Source of the DNA: Cymodocea nodosa
Taxonomy: Eukaryota; Streptophyta; Magnoliopsida; Alismatales; Cymodoceaceae
Assembly: GCA_036874045.1 (NCBI GenBank)
Contig: CM072335.1
Coordinates: 10,560,001-10,624,000, forward strand
Reading direction: 5' to 3'
Length of the DNA stretch: 64,000 nucleotides
Notes under the pieces: generated by a model
The model's database searches: none
What the model saw: the letters and a program-made list of their open reading frames with translations, nothing else
Told to the model about the DNA's origin: nothing
Position numbers and translations under genes: made by a program
Shown here: positions 35,768 through 47,965 of the stretch, one piece after another
How positions within the stretch are numbered: the first letter of the stretch is position 1
Layout: each line of letters begins with the position of its first letter

Positions 35768-36154
35768 TTTTACATCATGGTAGGATGGTCTTTTTGTAAA
35801 TCAAACACACTAAGAGACGACCCTATTATAGATAATGGTTTCCAAAATTAATGTCAAATATTGAATGACATCATGATCAAAATGTGCCATTATAACGTTG
35901 GTTGATATCGAACGAGTCGTATTCTCTTACTAAAATTTTGTAACTTCTTAACTTACAACAATTAGGGTACCAGGAAATGAGAAACGTTTAATATCTGTTG
36001 TGTCGTGATGTTTTTTTAAAAGGGTTTTATTCTTTGAAAATGAGTTGAAATAATTGGATCTTCATTGACAAACCTTAAATAATCTAATTCAACAACTTTC
36101 TAGTGTCAATTATCATAGTTTTCGATCTTTCTGTAATGATGAATTTCATGTAGT

Positions 36155-36274
36155 GTGTGCGACCATACCAACACAAAAGCACTGGATCTCATCAAAATTC
36201 CAAAGTTAAATGTGTTTGGGCGAGAGTAGTACTAAGATGGGTGACCTCTTGGGAAGTCCTTGTGTTGCACTCTT
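36155..36274 (+). pseudogene. 5S-like copy 72, type A
   Basis: CATCAAAATTCC; spacer with GATAATGGTGTCC. Confidence 0.9.
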
Positions 36275-36663
36275 TTTTGCATCATGATAGGATGGTCTTT
36301 TTGTAAATCAAAAACACACTAAGAGACGACCCTATTATTGATAATGGTGTCCAAAATTAATGTCAAATATTGAATGACATCATGATCAAAATGTGCCATT
36401 ATAACGTTGGTTGATATCGAACGAGTCGTATTGTCTTACTGAAATTTTGTAACTTCTTAACTTACAACAATTAGGGTACTAGGAAATGAGAAACGTTTAA
36501 TATCTGTTGTGTCGTGATGTTTTATTAAAAGGGTTGTATTCTTTGAAAATGAGTTGAAATAATTGGATCTTCATTGACAAACCTTAAATAATCTAATTCA
36601 ACAACTTTCTAGTGTCAATTATCATAGTTTTCGATCTTTCTGTAATGATGAATTTCATGTTGT

Positions 36664-36783
36664 GTGTGCGACCATACCAACACAAAAGCACTGGATCTCA
36701 TCAGAAGTCCAAAGTTAAAGGTGTTTGGGCGAGAGTAGTACTAAGATGGGTGACCTCTTAGGAAGTCCTTATGTTGCACTCTT
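36664..36783 (+). pseudogene. 5S-like copy 73, type A
   Basis: CAGAAGTCC, AAAGGTG and CTTAGGAAGTCCTTATG. Confidence 0.9.
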
Positions 36784-37172
36784 TTTTGCATCATGATGGG
36801 ATGGTCTTTTTGTAAATGAAAAACACACTAAGAGACGACCCTATTATTGATAATGGTTTCCAAAATTAATGTCAAATATTGAATGACATCATGATCAAAA
36901 TGTGCCATTATAACGTTGGTTGATATCAAACGAGTCGTATTCTCTTACAAAAAATTTTTAACTTCTTAACTTCCAACAATTAGGGTACTAGGAGATGAGA
37001 AACGTTTAATATATGTTGTGTCGTGATGTTTTTTTAAAAGGGTTGTATTCTTTGAAAATGAGTTAAAATAATTGGATCTTCATTGACAAACCTTAAATAA
37101 TCTAATTCAACAACTTTCTAGTGTCAATTATCATAGTTTTCGATCTTTCTGTAATGATGAATTTCATGTTGT

Positions 37173-37292
37173 GTGTGCGACCATACCAACACAAAAGCAC
37201 TGGATCTCATCAGAACTTCAAAGTTAAATGTGTTTGGGCGAGAGTAGTACTAAGATGGGTGACCTCTTAGGAAGTCCTTATGTTGCACTCTT
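37173..37292 (+). pseudogene. 5S-like copy 74, type A
   Basis: GAACTTCAAAG; otherwise like copy 73. Confidence 0.9.
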
Positions 37293-37681
37293 TTTTGCAT
37301 CATGATAGGATGGTCTTTTTGTAAATGAAAAACACACTAAGAGACGACCCTATTATTGATAATGGTTTCCAAAATTAATGTCAAATATTAAATGACATCA
37401 TGATCAAAATGTGCCATTATAACGTTGGTTGATATCGAAAGGGTCGTATTCTCTTACTAAAATTTTGTAACTTCTTAAATTCCAATAATTAGGGTACTAG
37501 GAAATGAGAAACGTTTAATATCCGTTGTGTCGTGATGTTTTTTTAAAAGAGTTGTGTTCTTTGAAAATGAGTTGAAATAATTGGATCTTCATTGACAAAC
37601 CTGAAATAATCTAATTCAACAAGTTTCTAGTGTCATTTATCATAGTTTTCGATATTTCTGTAATGATGAATTTCATATTGT

Positions 37682-37801
37682 GTGTGCGACAATACCAACA
37701 CAAAAGCACTGGATCTCATCCAAACTCCAAAGTTAAATGTGTTTGGGAGAGAGTAGTATTAAGATGGGTGACCTCTTAGGAAGTCCTTGTGTTGCACTCC
37801 T
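37682..37801 (+). pseudogene. 5S-like copy 75, type B
   Basis: GGGAGAGAG; 3' end GCACTCCTTTTTAC. Confidence 0.9.
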
Positions 37802-38188
37802 TTTTACATCATGGTAGGATGGTCTTTTTGTAAATCAAACACACTAAGAGACGACCCTATCATAGATAATGGTTTCCAAAATTAATGTCAAATATTGAAT
37901 GACATCATGATCAAAATATGCCATTATAACGTTTTTTGATATCGAAAGAGTCGTATTCTCCTACGAAAATTTTGTAACTTCTTAACTTACAACAATTAGG
38001 GTACCAGGAAATGAGAAACGTTTAATATCTGTTGTGTCGTGATGTTTTTTTAAAACAGTTGTATTCTTTGAAAATGAGTAGAAATAATAGGATCTTCATT
38101 GACAAACCTTAAATAATCTAATTCAACCACTTTCTAGTGTCAATTATCATAGTTTTCGATCTTTCTGTAATGATGAATTTCATCTTGT

Positions 38189-38308
38189 GTGTGCGACCAT
38201 ACCAACACAAAAGCACTGGATCTCATCAGAACTCCAAAGTTAAATGTGTTTGGGCGAGAGTAGTACTAAGATGGGTGACCTCTTGGGAAGTCCTTGTGTG
38301 GCACTCTT
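38189..38308 (+). pseudogene. 5S-like copy 76, type A
   Basis: GTGTGGCACTC, which disturbs the terminal stem; followed by TGTATCATGACAGG. Confidence 0.9.
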
Positions 38309-38695
38309 TTTTGTATCATGACAGGATGGTCTTTTTGTAAATCAAAAACACACTAAGACGACCCTATTATTGATAATGGTTTCCAAAATTAATGTCAAAT
38401 ATTGAATGACATCATGATCAAAATGTGCCACTATAACGTTGGTTGATATCGAAAGAGTTGTATTCTCTTACTAAAATTTTTTAACTTCTTAACTTCCAAC
38501 AATTAGGGTACCAGGAGATGAGAAACGTTTAATATATGTTGTATCGTGATGTTTTTTTAAAAGGGTTGTATTCTTTGAAAATGAGTTGAAATAATTGGAT
38601 CTTCATTGACAAACCTTAAATAATCTAATTCAACAACTTTCTAGTGTCAATTATCATAGTTTTCGATCTTTCTGTAATGATGAATTTCATGTTGT

Positions 38696-38815
38696 GTGTG
38701 CGACCATACCAACACAAAAGCATTGGATCTCATCAAAACTCCAAAGTTAATTGTGTTTGGGCGAGAGTAGTACTAAGATGGGTGACCTCTTGGGAAGTCC
38801 TTGTGTTGCACTCTT
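38696..38815 (+). pseudogene. 5S-like copy 77, type A
   Basis: AGCATTGG, CATCAAAACTCC and GTTAATTGTG. Confidence 0.9.
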
Positions 38816-39202
38816 TTTTGCATCATGACAGGATGGTCTTTTTGTAAATCAAAAACACACTAAGACGACCCTATTATTGATAATGGTTTCCAAAATTAAT
38901 GTCAAATATTGAATGACATCATGATCAAAATGTGCCACTATAACGTTGGTTGATATCGAAAGAGTTGTATTCTCTTACTAAAATTTTTTAACTTCTTAAC
39001 TTCCAACAATTAGGGTACCAGGAGATGAGAAACGTTTAATATATGTTGTATCGTGATGTTTTTTTAAAAGGGTTGTATTCTTTGAAAATGAGTTGAAATA
39101 ATTGGATCTTCATTGACAAACCTTAAATAATCTAATTCAACAAGTTTCTAGTGTCAATTATAATACTTTTTGATCTTTCTGTAATGATGAATTCAATATT
39201 GT

Positions 39203-39322
39203 GTTTGTGACCATACCGACACAAAAACACTGGATCTCATTAGAACTCCAAAGTTAAATGTGTTCAGGCGAGAGTAGTACTAAGATGGGTGACCTCTGGG
39301 GAAGTTCTTGTGTCGCACTCTT
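39203..39322 (+). pseudogene. 5S-like copy 78, type D
   Basis: GTTCAGGCGAG and TGTCGCACTC, with the full upstream spacer; the only D copy right of 3.3 kb. Confidence 0.9.
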
Positions 39323-39711
39323 TTTTGCATCATGGTAGGATGGTCTTTTTGTAAATCAAACACACACTAAGAGACGACCCTAGTGTTGATAATGGTTTCC
39401 AAAATTAATGTCAAATATTAAATGACATCATGATCAAAATGTGCCATTATAACGTTGGTTGATATCGAAAGTGTTGTATTCTCTTACTAAAATTTTGTAA
39501 CTTCTTAAATTCCAATAATTAGGGTACTAGGAAATGAGAAACGTTTAATATCCGTTGTGTCGTGATGTTTTTTTAAAAGAGTTGTATTCTTTGAAAATGA
39601 GTTGAAATAATTGGATCTTCATTGACAAACCTGAAATAATCTAATTCAACAAGTTTCTAGTGTCATTTATCATAGTTTTCGATCTTTCTGTAATGATGAA
39701 TTTCATGTAGT

Positions 39712-39831
39712 GTGTGCGACCATACCAACACAAAAGCACTGGATCTCATCAAAACTCCAAAGTTAAATGTGTTTGGGCGAGAGTAGTACTAAGATGGGTG
39801 ACCTCTTGGGAAGTCCTTGTGTTGCACTCTT
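39712..39831 (+). pseudogene. 5S-like copy 79, type A
   Basis: CATCAAAACTCC; counterpart of copy 72. Confidence 0.9.
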
Positions 39832-40220
39832 TTTTGCATCATGATAGGATGGTCTTTTTGTAAATCAAAAACACACTAAGAGACGACCCTATTATTGATA
39901 ATGGTGTCCAAAATTAATGTCAAATATTGAATGACATCATGATCAAAATGTGCCATTATAACGTTGGTTGATATCGAACGAGTCGTATTGTCTTACTAAA
40001 ATTTTGTAACTTCTTAACTTACAACAACTAGGGTACTAGGAAATGAGAAACGTTTAATATCTGTTGTGTCGTGATGTTTTATTAAAAGGGTTGTATTCTT
40101 TGAAAATGAGTTGAAATAATTGGATCTTCATTGACAAACCTTAAATAATCTAATTCAACAACTTTCTAGTGTCAATTATCATAGTTTTCGATCTTTCTGT
40201 AATGATGAATTTCATGTTGT

Positions 40221-40340
40221 GTGTGCGACCATACCAACACAAAAGCACTGGATCTCATCAGAAGTCCAAAGTTAAAGGTGTTTGGGCGAGAGTAGTACTA
40301 AGATGGGTGACCTCTTAGGAAGTCCTTATGTTGCACTCTT
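40221..40340 (+). pseudogene. 5S-like copy 80, type A
   Basis: CAGAAGTCC and AAAGGTG, counterpart of copy 73. Confidence 0.9.
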
Positions 40341-40729
40341 TTTTGCATCATGATAGGATGGTCTTTTTGTAAATGAAAAACACACTAAGAGACGACCCTA
40401 TTATTGATAATGGTTTCCAAAATTAATGTCAAATATTAAATGACATCATGATCAAAATGTGCCATTATAACGTTGGTTGATATCGAAAGGGTCGTATTCT
40501 CTTACTAAAATTTTGTAACTTCTTAAATTCCAATAATTAGGGTACTAGGAAATGAGAAACGTTTAATATCCGTTGTGTCGTGATGTTTTTTTAAAAGAGT
40601 TGTGTTCTTTGAAAATGAGTTGAAATAATTGGATCTTCATTGACAAACCTGAAATAATCTAATTCAACAAGTTTCTAGTGTCATTTATCATAGTTTTCGA
40701 TCTTTCTGTAATGATGAATTTCATATTGT

Positions 40730-40849
40730 GTGTGCGACAATACCAACACAAAAGCACTGGATCTCATCCAAACTCCAAAGTTAAATGTGTTTGGGAGAGA
40801 GTAGTATTAAGATGGGTGACCTCTTAGGAAGTCCTTGTGTTGCACTCCT
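40730..40849 (+). pseudogene. 5S-like copy 81, type B
   Basis: Counterpart of copy 75 (GCACTCCTTTTTAC). Confidence 0.9.
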
Positions 40850-41236
40850 TTTTACATCATGGTAGGATGGTCTTTTTGTAAATCAAACACACTAAGAGAC
40901 GACCCTATCATAGATAATGGTTTCCAAAATTAATGTCAAATATTGAATGACATCATGATCAAAATATGCCATTATAACGTTGGTTGATATCGAAAGAGTC
41001 GTATTCTCTTACTAAAATTTTGTAACTTCTTAACTTACAACAATTAGGGTACCAGGAAATGAGAAACGTTTAATATCTGTTGTGTCGTGATGTTTTTTTA
41101 AAACGGTTGTATTCTTTGAAAATGAGTAGAAATAATTGGATCTTCATTGACAAACCTTAAATAATCTAATTCAACCACTTTCTAGTGTCAATTATCATAG
41201 TTTTCGATCTTTCTGTAATGATGAATTTCATGTTGT

Positions 41237-41356
41237 GTGTGCGACCATACCAACACAAAAGCACTGGATCTCATCAGAACTCCAATGTTAAATGTGTTTG
41301 GGCGAGAGTAGTACTAAGATGGGTGACCTCTTGGGATGTCCTTGTGTTGCACTCTT
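41237..41356 (+). pseudogene. 5S-like copy 82, type A
   Basis: CCAATGTTAAATG and GGGATGTCC. Confidence 0.9.
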
Positions 41357-41745
41357 TTTTGGATCATGATAGGATGGTCTTTTTGTAAATCAAACACACA
41401 CTAAGAGACGACCCTATTATTGATAATTGTTTCCAAAATTAATGTCAAATATTGAATGACATCATGATCAAAATATGCCATTATAACGTTGGTTGATATC
41501 GAAAGAGTCGTATTCTCTTACTAAAATTTTGTAACTTCTTAACTTACAACAATTAGGGTACCAGGAAATGAGAAACGTTTAATATTTGTTGTGTCGTGAT
41601 GTTTTTTTAAAACGGTTGTATTCTTTGAAAATGAGTAGAAATAATTGAATCTTCATTGACAAACCTTAAATAATCTAATTCAACCACTTTCTAGTGTCAA
41701 TTATCATAGTTTTCGATCTTTCTGTAATGATGAATTTCATGTTGT

Positions 41746-41865
41746 GTGTGCGACCATACCAACACAAAAGCACTGGATCTCATCAGAACACCAAAGTTAA
41801 ATGTGTTTGGGCGAGAGTAGTACTAAGATGGGTGACCTCTTGGGAAGTCCTTGTGTTGCACTCTT
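41746..41865 (+). pseudogene. 5S-like copy 83, type A
   Basis: GAACACCAAAG; counterpart of copy 10. Confidence 0.9.
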
Positions 41866-42252
41866 TTTTGCATCATGATAGGATGGTCTTTTTGTAAATC
41901 AAAAACACACTAAGACGACCCTATTATTGATAATGGTTTCCAAAATTAATGTCAAATATTGAATGACATCATGATCAAAATGTGCCATTATAACGTTGGT
42001 TGATATCGAAAGAGTCGTATTCTCTTACTAAATTTTTTTAACTTCTTAACTTCCAACAATTAGGGTACCAGGAGATGAGAAACGTTTAATATATGTTGTA
42101 TCGTGATGTTTTTTTAAAAGGGTTGTATTCTTTGAAAATGAGTTGAAATAATTGGATCTTCATTGACAAACCTTAAATAATCTAATTCAACAACTTTCTA
42201 GTGTCAATTATCATAGTTTTCGATCTTTCTGTAATGATGAATTTCATGTTGT

Positions 42253-42372
42253 GTGTGCGACCATACCAACACAAAAGCACTGGATTTCATCAGAACTCCA
42301 AAGTTAAAGGTGTTTGGGTGAGAGTAGTACTAAGATGGGTGAACTCTTGGGAAGTCCTTGTGTTGCAATATT
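42253..42372 (+). pseudogene. 5S-like copy 84, type A variant
   Basis: Looks identical to copy 11 (GGATTTCATC, GTGAACTC, GCAATATT). Confidence 0.9.
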
Positions 42373-42760
42373 TTTTGCATCATGATAGGATGGTCTTTTT
42401 GTAAATCAAACACACTCTAAGAGACGACCCTATTATTGATAATGGTTTCCAAAATTAATGTCAAATATTGAATGACATCATGATCAAAATGTGCCATTAT
42501 AACGTTGGTTCATATCGAAAGAGTCGTATTCTCTTACTAAAATTTTTTAACTTCTTAACTTCCAACAATTAGGGTACCAGGAAATGAGAAACGTTTAATG
42601 TATGTTGTGTCGTGATGTTTTTTAAAAGGGTTGTATTCTTTGAAAATGGGTTGAAATAATTGGATCTTCATTGACAAACCTTAAATAATCTAATTCAACA
42701 ACTTTCTAGTGTCAATTATCATACTTTTCGATCTTTCTGTAATGATGAATTCAATATTAT

Positions 42761-42880
42761 GTGTGCGACCATACCGACAGAAAAGCACTCGATCTCATTA
42801 GAACTCCAAAGTTAAATGTGTTTGGGCGAGAGTAGTACTAAGATGGCTGACCTCTTGGGAAGTCCTTGTGTTGCACTCTT
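42761..42880 (+). pseudogene. 5S-like copy 85, type E
   Basis: Looks identical to copy 12. Confidence 0.9.
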
Positions 42881-43270
42881 TTTTGCATCATGGTAGGATG
42901 GTCTTTTTTGTAAATCAAAAACACACTTAGATACGACCCTATTGTTGATAATGGTTTTCAAAATTAATGTCAAATATTAAATGACATCATGATCAAAATG
43001 TGCCATTAAAACGTTGGTTGATATTGAAAGTGTCGTATTCTCTTACTAAAATTTTGTAACTTCTTAAATTCCAATAATTAGGGTACTAGGAAATGAGAAA
43101 CGTTTAATATCCGTTGTGTCGTGATGTTTTTTTAAAAGAGTTGTATTCTTTGAAAATGAGTTGAAATAATTGGATCTTCATTGACAAACCTGAAATAATC
43201 TAATTCAACAAGTTTCTAGTGTCATTTATCATAGTTTTCGATCGTTCTGTAATGATGAATTTCATATTGT

Positions 43271-43390
43271 GTGTGCGACAATACCAACACAAAAGCACTA
43301 GATCTCATCCAAACTCCAAAGTTAAATGTGTTTGGGCGAGAGTAGTATTAAGATGGGTGACCTCTTGGGAAGTCCTTGTGTTGCACTCTT
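43271..43390 (+). pseudogene. 5S-like copy 86, type B
   Basis: Counterpart of copy 13, with the GACCTCTTGGG of copy 18. Confidence 0.9.
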
Positions 43391-43774
43391 TTTTACATCA
43401 TGGTAGGATGGTCTTTTTGTAAATCAAACACACTAAGAGACGACCCAATTATAGATAATGGTTTCCAAAATTAATGTCAAATATTGAATGACATCATGAT
43501 CAAAATGTGCCATTATAACGTTGGTTGATATCGAACGAGTCGTATTCTCTTACTAAAATTTTGTAACTTCTTAACTTACAACAATTAGGGTACCAGGAAA
43601 TGAGAAACGTTTAATATCTGTTGTGTCGTGATGTTTTTTTAAAAGGGTTGTATTCTTTGAAAATTAGTTGAAATAATTGGATCTTCATTGACAAACCTTA
43701 AATAATATAATTCAACTTTCTAGTGTCAATTATCATACTTTTCGATCTTTCTGTAATGATGAATTTCATGTAGT

Positions 43775-43894
43775 GTGTGCGACCATACCAACACAAAAGC
43801 ACTGGATCTCATCAGAACTCCAAAGTTAAATGTGTTTGGGCGGGAGTGTTACTAAGATGGGTGACCTCTTGGGAAGTCCTTGTGTTGCACTCTT
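43775..43894 (+). pseudogene. 5S-like copy 87, type A
   Basis: GGGCGGGAGTGTTAC; the upstream spacer has lost 3 bp (ATTCAACTTTC). Confidence 0.9.
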
Positions 43895-44283
43895 TTTTGC
43901 ATCATGATAGGATGGTCTTTTTGTAAGTCAAACACACACTAAGAGATGACCCTATTATTGATAATGGTTTCCAAAATTAATGTCAAATATTGAATGACAT
44001 CATGATCAAAATATGCCATTATAACGTTGGTTGATATCGAAAGAGTCGTATTCTCTTACTAAAATTTTGTAACTTCTTAACTTACAACAATTAGGGTACC
44101 AGGAAATGAGAAACGTTTAATATCTGTTGTGTCGTGATGTTTTTTTAAAACGGTTGTATTCTTTGAAAATGAGTAGAAATAATTGGATTTTCATTGACAA
44201 ACCTTAAATAATCTAATTCAACAACTTTCTAGTGTCAATTATCATACTTTTCGATCTTTTTGTAATGATGAATTTAATATTGT

Positions 44284-44403
44284 GTGTGCGACCATACCGA
44301 TACAAAAACGCTGGATCTCATTAGAACTCCAAAGTTAAATGTGTTTGGGCGAGAGTAGTACTAAGATGGCTGACCTCATGGGAAGTCCTTGTGTTGCACT
44401 CTT
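44284..44403 (+). pseudogene. 5S-like copy 88, type C
   Basis: Counterpart of copy 15 (GACCTCATGGG). Confidence 0.9.
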
Positions 44404-44790
44404 TTTTGCATCATGGTAGGATGGTCTTTTTGTAAATCAAAAACACACTAAGACGACCCTATTATTGATAATGGTTTCCAAAATTAATGTCAAATATTGA
44501 ATGACATCATGATCAAAATGTGCCATTATAACGTTGGTTGATATTGAAAGAGTCGTATTCTCTTACTAAATTTTTTTAACTTCTTAACTTCCAACAATTA
44601 GGGTACCAGGAGATGAGAAACGTTTAATATATGTTGTATCGTGATGTTTTTTTAAAAGGGTTGTATTCTTTGAAAATGAGTTGAAATAATTGGATCTTCA
44701 TTGACAAACCTTAAATAATCTAATTCAACAACTTTCTAGTGTCAATTATCATAGTTTTCGATCTTTCTGTAATGATGAATTTCATGTAGT

Positions 44791-44910
44791 GTGTGCGACC
44801 ATACCAACACAAAAGCACTGGATCTCATCAAAACTCCAAAGTTAAATGTGTTTGGGCGAGAGTAGTACTAAGATGGGTGACCTCTTGGGAAGTTGTTGTG
44901 TTACACTCTT
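44791..44910 (+). pseudogene. 5S-like copy 89, type A
   Basis: CATCAAAACTCC and AAGTTGTTGTGTTACAC. Confidence 0.9.
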
Positions 44911-45299
44911 TTTTGGATCATGATAGGATGGTCTTTTTGTAAATCGAACACACACTAAGAGACGACCTTATTATTGATAATGGTTTCCAAAATTAATGTC
45001 AAATATTGAATGACATCATGATCAAAATATGCCATTATAACATTGGTTGATATCGAAAGAGTCGTATTCTCTTACTAGAATTTTGTAACTTCTTAACTTA
45101 CAACAATTAGGGTACCAAGAAATGAGAAACGTTTAATATCTGTTGTGTCGTGATGTTTTTTTAAAACGGTTGTATTCTTTGAAAATGAGTAGAAATAATT
45201 GGATCTTCATTGACAAACCTTAAATAATCTAATTCAACCACTTTCTAGTGTCAATTATCATAGTTTTCGATCTTTCTGTAATGATGAATTTCATGTTGT

Positions 45300-45419
45300 G
45301 TGTGCGACCATACCAACACAAAAGCACTGGATCTCATCAGAACTCCAAAGTTAAATGTGTTTGGGCGAGAGTAGTACTAAGATGGGTGACCTCTTGGGAA
45401 GTCTTTTTGTTGCACTCTT
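45300..45419 (+). pseudogene. 5S-like copy 90, type A
   Basis: AAGTCTTTTTGTTGC; followed by GTAGGATTGTC. Confidence 0.9.
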
Positions 45420-45809
45420 TTTTGCATCATGGTAGGATTGTCTTTTTTTTAAATCAAACACACACTAAGATACGACCCTATTGTTGATAATGGTTTTCAA
45501 AATTAATGTCAAATATTAAATGACATCATGATCAAAATGTGCCATTAAAACGTTGGTTGATATCGAAAGTGTCGTATTCTCTTACGAAAATTTTGTAACT
45601 TCTTAACTTCCAATAATTAGGGTACTAGGAAATGAGAAACGTTTAATATCCGTTGTGTCGTGATGTTTTTTTAAAAGAGTTGTATTCTTTGAAAATGAGT
45701 CGAAATAATTGGATCTTCATTGACAAACCTTAAATAATCTAATTCAACAACTTTCTAGTGTCAATTATCATAGTTTTCGATCTTTCTGTAATGATGAATT
45801 TCATGTAGT

Positions 45810-45929
45810 GTGTGCGACCATACCAACACAAAAGCACTGGATCTCATCAGAACTCCAAAGTTAAATGTGTTTGTGCGAGAGTAGTACTAAGATGGGTGAC
45901 CTCTTGGGAAGTACTTGTGTTACACTCTT
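45810..45929 (+). pseudogene. 5S-like copy 91, type A
   Basis: TTTGTGCGAGAG and AAGTACTTGTGTTACAC. Confidence 0.9.
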
Positions 45930-46318
45930 TTTTGGATCATGATAGGATGGTCTTTTTGTAAATCAAACACACACTAAGAGACGACCCTATTATTGATAAT
46001 GGTTTCCAAAATTAATGTCAAATATTGAATGACATCATGATCAAAATATGCCATTATAACGTTGGTTGATATCGAAAGAGTCGTATTCTCTTACTAAAAT
46101 TTTGTAACTTCTTAACTTACAACAATTAGGGTACCAGGAAATGAGAAACGTTTAATATCTGTTGTGTCGTGATGTTTTTTTAAAACGGTTGTATTCTTTG
46201 AAAATGAGTAGAAATAATTGGATCTTCATTGACAAACCTTAAATAATCTAATTCAACAACTTTCTAGTGTCAATTATCATAGTTTTCGATCTTTCTGTAA
46301 TGATGAATTTCATGTTGT

Positions 46319-46438
46319 GTGTGCGACCATACCAACACAAAAGCACTGGATCTCATCAGAACTCCAAAGTTAAAGGTGTTTGGGCGAGAGTAGTACTGAG
46401 ATGGGTGACCTCTGGGGAAGTCCTTGTGTTGCACTCTT
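46319..46438 (+). pseudogene. 5S-like copy 92, type A/E chimera
   Basis: A-type 5' half, then AAAGGTG, CTGAGATGGG, CCTCTGGGG and TTTTCTGC like copy 43. Confidence 0.9.
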
Positions 46439-46827
46439 TTCTGCATCATGGTAGGATGGTCTTTTTGTAAATCAAACACACACTAAGAGACGACCCTATT
46501 GTTGATAATGGTTTCCATAATTAATGTCAAATATTAAATGACATCATGATCAAAATATGTCATTATAACGTTGGTTGATATCGAAAGGGTCGTATTCTCT
46601 TACTAAAATTTTGTAACTTCTTAAATTCCAATAATTAGGGTACTAGGAAATGAGAAACGTTTAATATCCGTTGTGTCGTGATGTTTTTTTAAAAGAGTTG
46701 TATTCTTTGAAAAAGAGTTGAAATAATTGGATCTTCATTGACAAACCTGAAATAATCTAATTGAACAAGTTTCTAGTGTCATTTATCATAGTTTTCGATC
46801 TTTCTGTAATGATGAATTTCATATTGT

Positions 46828-46947
46828 GTGTGCGACAATACCAACACAAAAGCACTAGATCTCATCCAAACTCCAAAGTTAAATGTGTTTGGGCGAGAGT
46901 AGTATTAAGATGGGTGACCTCTTGGGAAGTCCTTTTGTTGCACTCTT
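46828..46947 (+). pseudogene. 5S-like copy 93, type B
   Basis: CCTTTTGTTGC; counterpart of copy 44. Confidence 0.9.
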
Positions 46948-47336
46948 TTTTGCATCATGATAGGATGGTCTTTTTGTAAGTCAAACACACACTAAGAGAC
47001 GACCCTATTATTGATAATGTTTTCCAAAATTAATGTCAAATATTGAATGACATCATGATCAAAATATGCCATTATAACGTTGGTTGATATCGAAAGAGTC
47101 GTATTCTCTTGCTAAAATTTTGTAACTTCTTAACTTACAACAATTAGGGTACCAGGAAATGAGAAACGTTTAATATCTGTTGTGTCGTGATGTTTTTTTA
47201 AAACGGTTGTATTCTTTGAAAATGAGTAGAAATAATTGGATCTTCATTGACAAACCTTAAATAATCTAATTCAACAACTTTCTAGTGTCAATTACCATAC
47301 TTTTCGATCTTTTTGTAATGATGAATTTAATATTGT

Positions 47337-47456
47337 GTGTTCGACCATACCGATACAAAAACGCTGGATCTCATTAGAACTCCAAAGTTAAATGTGTTTG
47401 GGCGAGAGTAGTACTAAGATGGCTGACCTCTTGGGAAGTCCTTGTGTTGCACTCTT
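47337..47456 (+). pseudogene. 5S-like copy 94, type C
   Basis: GTGTTCGACC with intact GGGCGAGAG, unlike copy 46. Confidence 0.9.
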
Positions 47457-47845
47457 TTTTGCATCATGGTAGGATGGTCTTTTTGTAAATCAAACACACA
47501 CTAAGAGACGACCCTATTGTTGATAATTGTTTCCAAAATTAATGTCAAATATTAAATGACATCATGATCAAAATGTGTCATTATAACGTTGGTTGATATC
47601 GAAAGGGTCGTGTTCTCTTACTAAAATTTTGTAACTTCTTAAATTCCAACAATTAGGGTACCAGGAAATGAGAAACGTTTAATATCCGTTGTGTCGTGAT
47701 GTTTTTTAAAAAGAGTTGTATTCTTTGAAAATGAGTTGAAATAATTGGATCTTCATTGACAAACCTGAAATAATCTAATTCAACAAGTTTCTAGTGTCAT
47801 TTATCATAGTTTTCGATCTTTCTGTAATGATGAATTTCATATTGT

Positions 47846-47965
47846 GTGTGCGACAATACCAACACAAAAGCACTGGATCTCATCCAAACTCCAAAGTTAA
47901 ATGTGTTTGGGAGAGAGTAGTATTAAGATGGGTGACCTCTTAGGAAGTCCTTGTGTTGCACTCTT
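47846..47965 (+). pseudogene. 5S-like copy 95, type B
   Basis: GGGAGAGAG and CTTAGGAAG, but AAGATGGGTGACC rather than the AAGAAGGG of copy 47. Confidence 0.9.

Larger units (their letters stand above)
33103..38188 (+). repeat. Mixed single units and local duplications
   Basis: Ten units with types C, A, B, A, A, B, A, A, A, B and no clean repeating order. The A units at 33612, 36664 and 37173 share CTTAGGAAGTCCTTATG and a following AAATGAAAAACAC. A spacer marked GATAATGGTGTCC, GTATTGTCTTAC and GTTTTATTAAAAGG follows the 5S copy at 36155 and recurs after 39712. Confidence 0.7.
38189..41236 (+). repeat. Mixed units, partial copy of 36.1-37.7 kb
   Basis: Units at 38189 and 38696 form a 507-bp duplication sharing CATGACAGGATGG and GTGCCACTATAACG. 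Units at 39712 and 40221 match 36155 and 36664 at a constant 3557 bp. The B unit at 40730 matches 37682 at 3048 bp, so one unit is missing from this copy. The D unit at 39203 matches those at 1067 and 3101. Confidence 0.75.
41237..44790 (+). repeat. Segmental copy of 4.1-7.5 kb, 37 kb away
   Basis: 5S starts 41237, 41746, 42253, 42761 and 43271 match 4117, 4626, 5133, 5641 and 6151 at exactly 37,120 bp. Then 43775 and 44284 match 6658 and 7167 at 37,117 bp, after a 3-bp loss near 43715. Private variants agree in order, including AATATTTGTTGTG near 4461 and 41581 and GACCTCATGGG near 7256 and 44373. Confidence 0.87.
44791..46827 (+). repeat. Segmental copy of 12.2-13.8 kb
   Basis: 5S starts 44791, 45300, 45810 and 46319 match 12251, 12760, 13270 and 13779 at a constant 32,540 bp. 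They share GTGTTACACTC, AAATCGAACACAC, AAGATACGACC and GCCATTAAAACG. The 3' half of the last 5S copy switches to a sequence like 21406 (CTGAGATGGG, TTTTCTGCATC). Confidence 0.8.

Noticed and set aside
46270-46479. Minus-strand ORFs at 46270-46479, 49300-49485 and 62077-62271
   Set aside because: Each occurs in only one unit, overlaps 5S or spacer sequence and depends on chance base changes. There is no coding signature.
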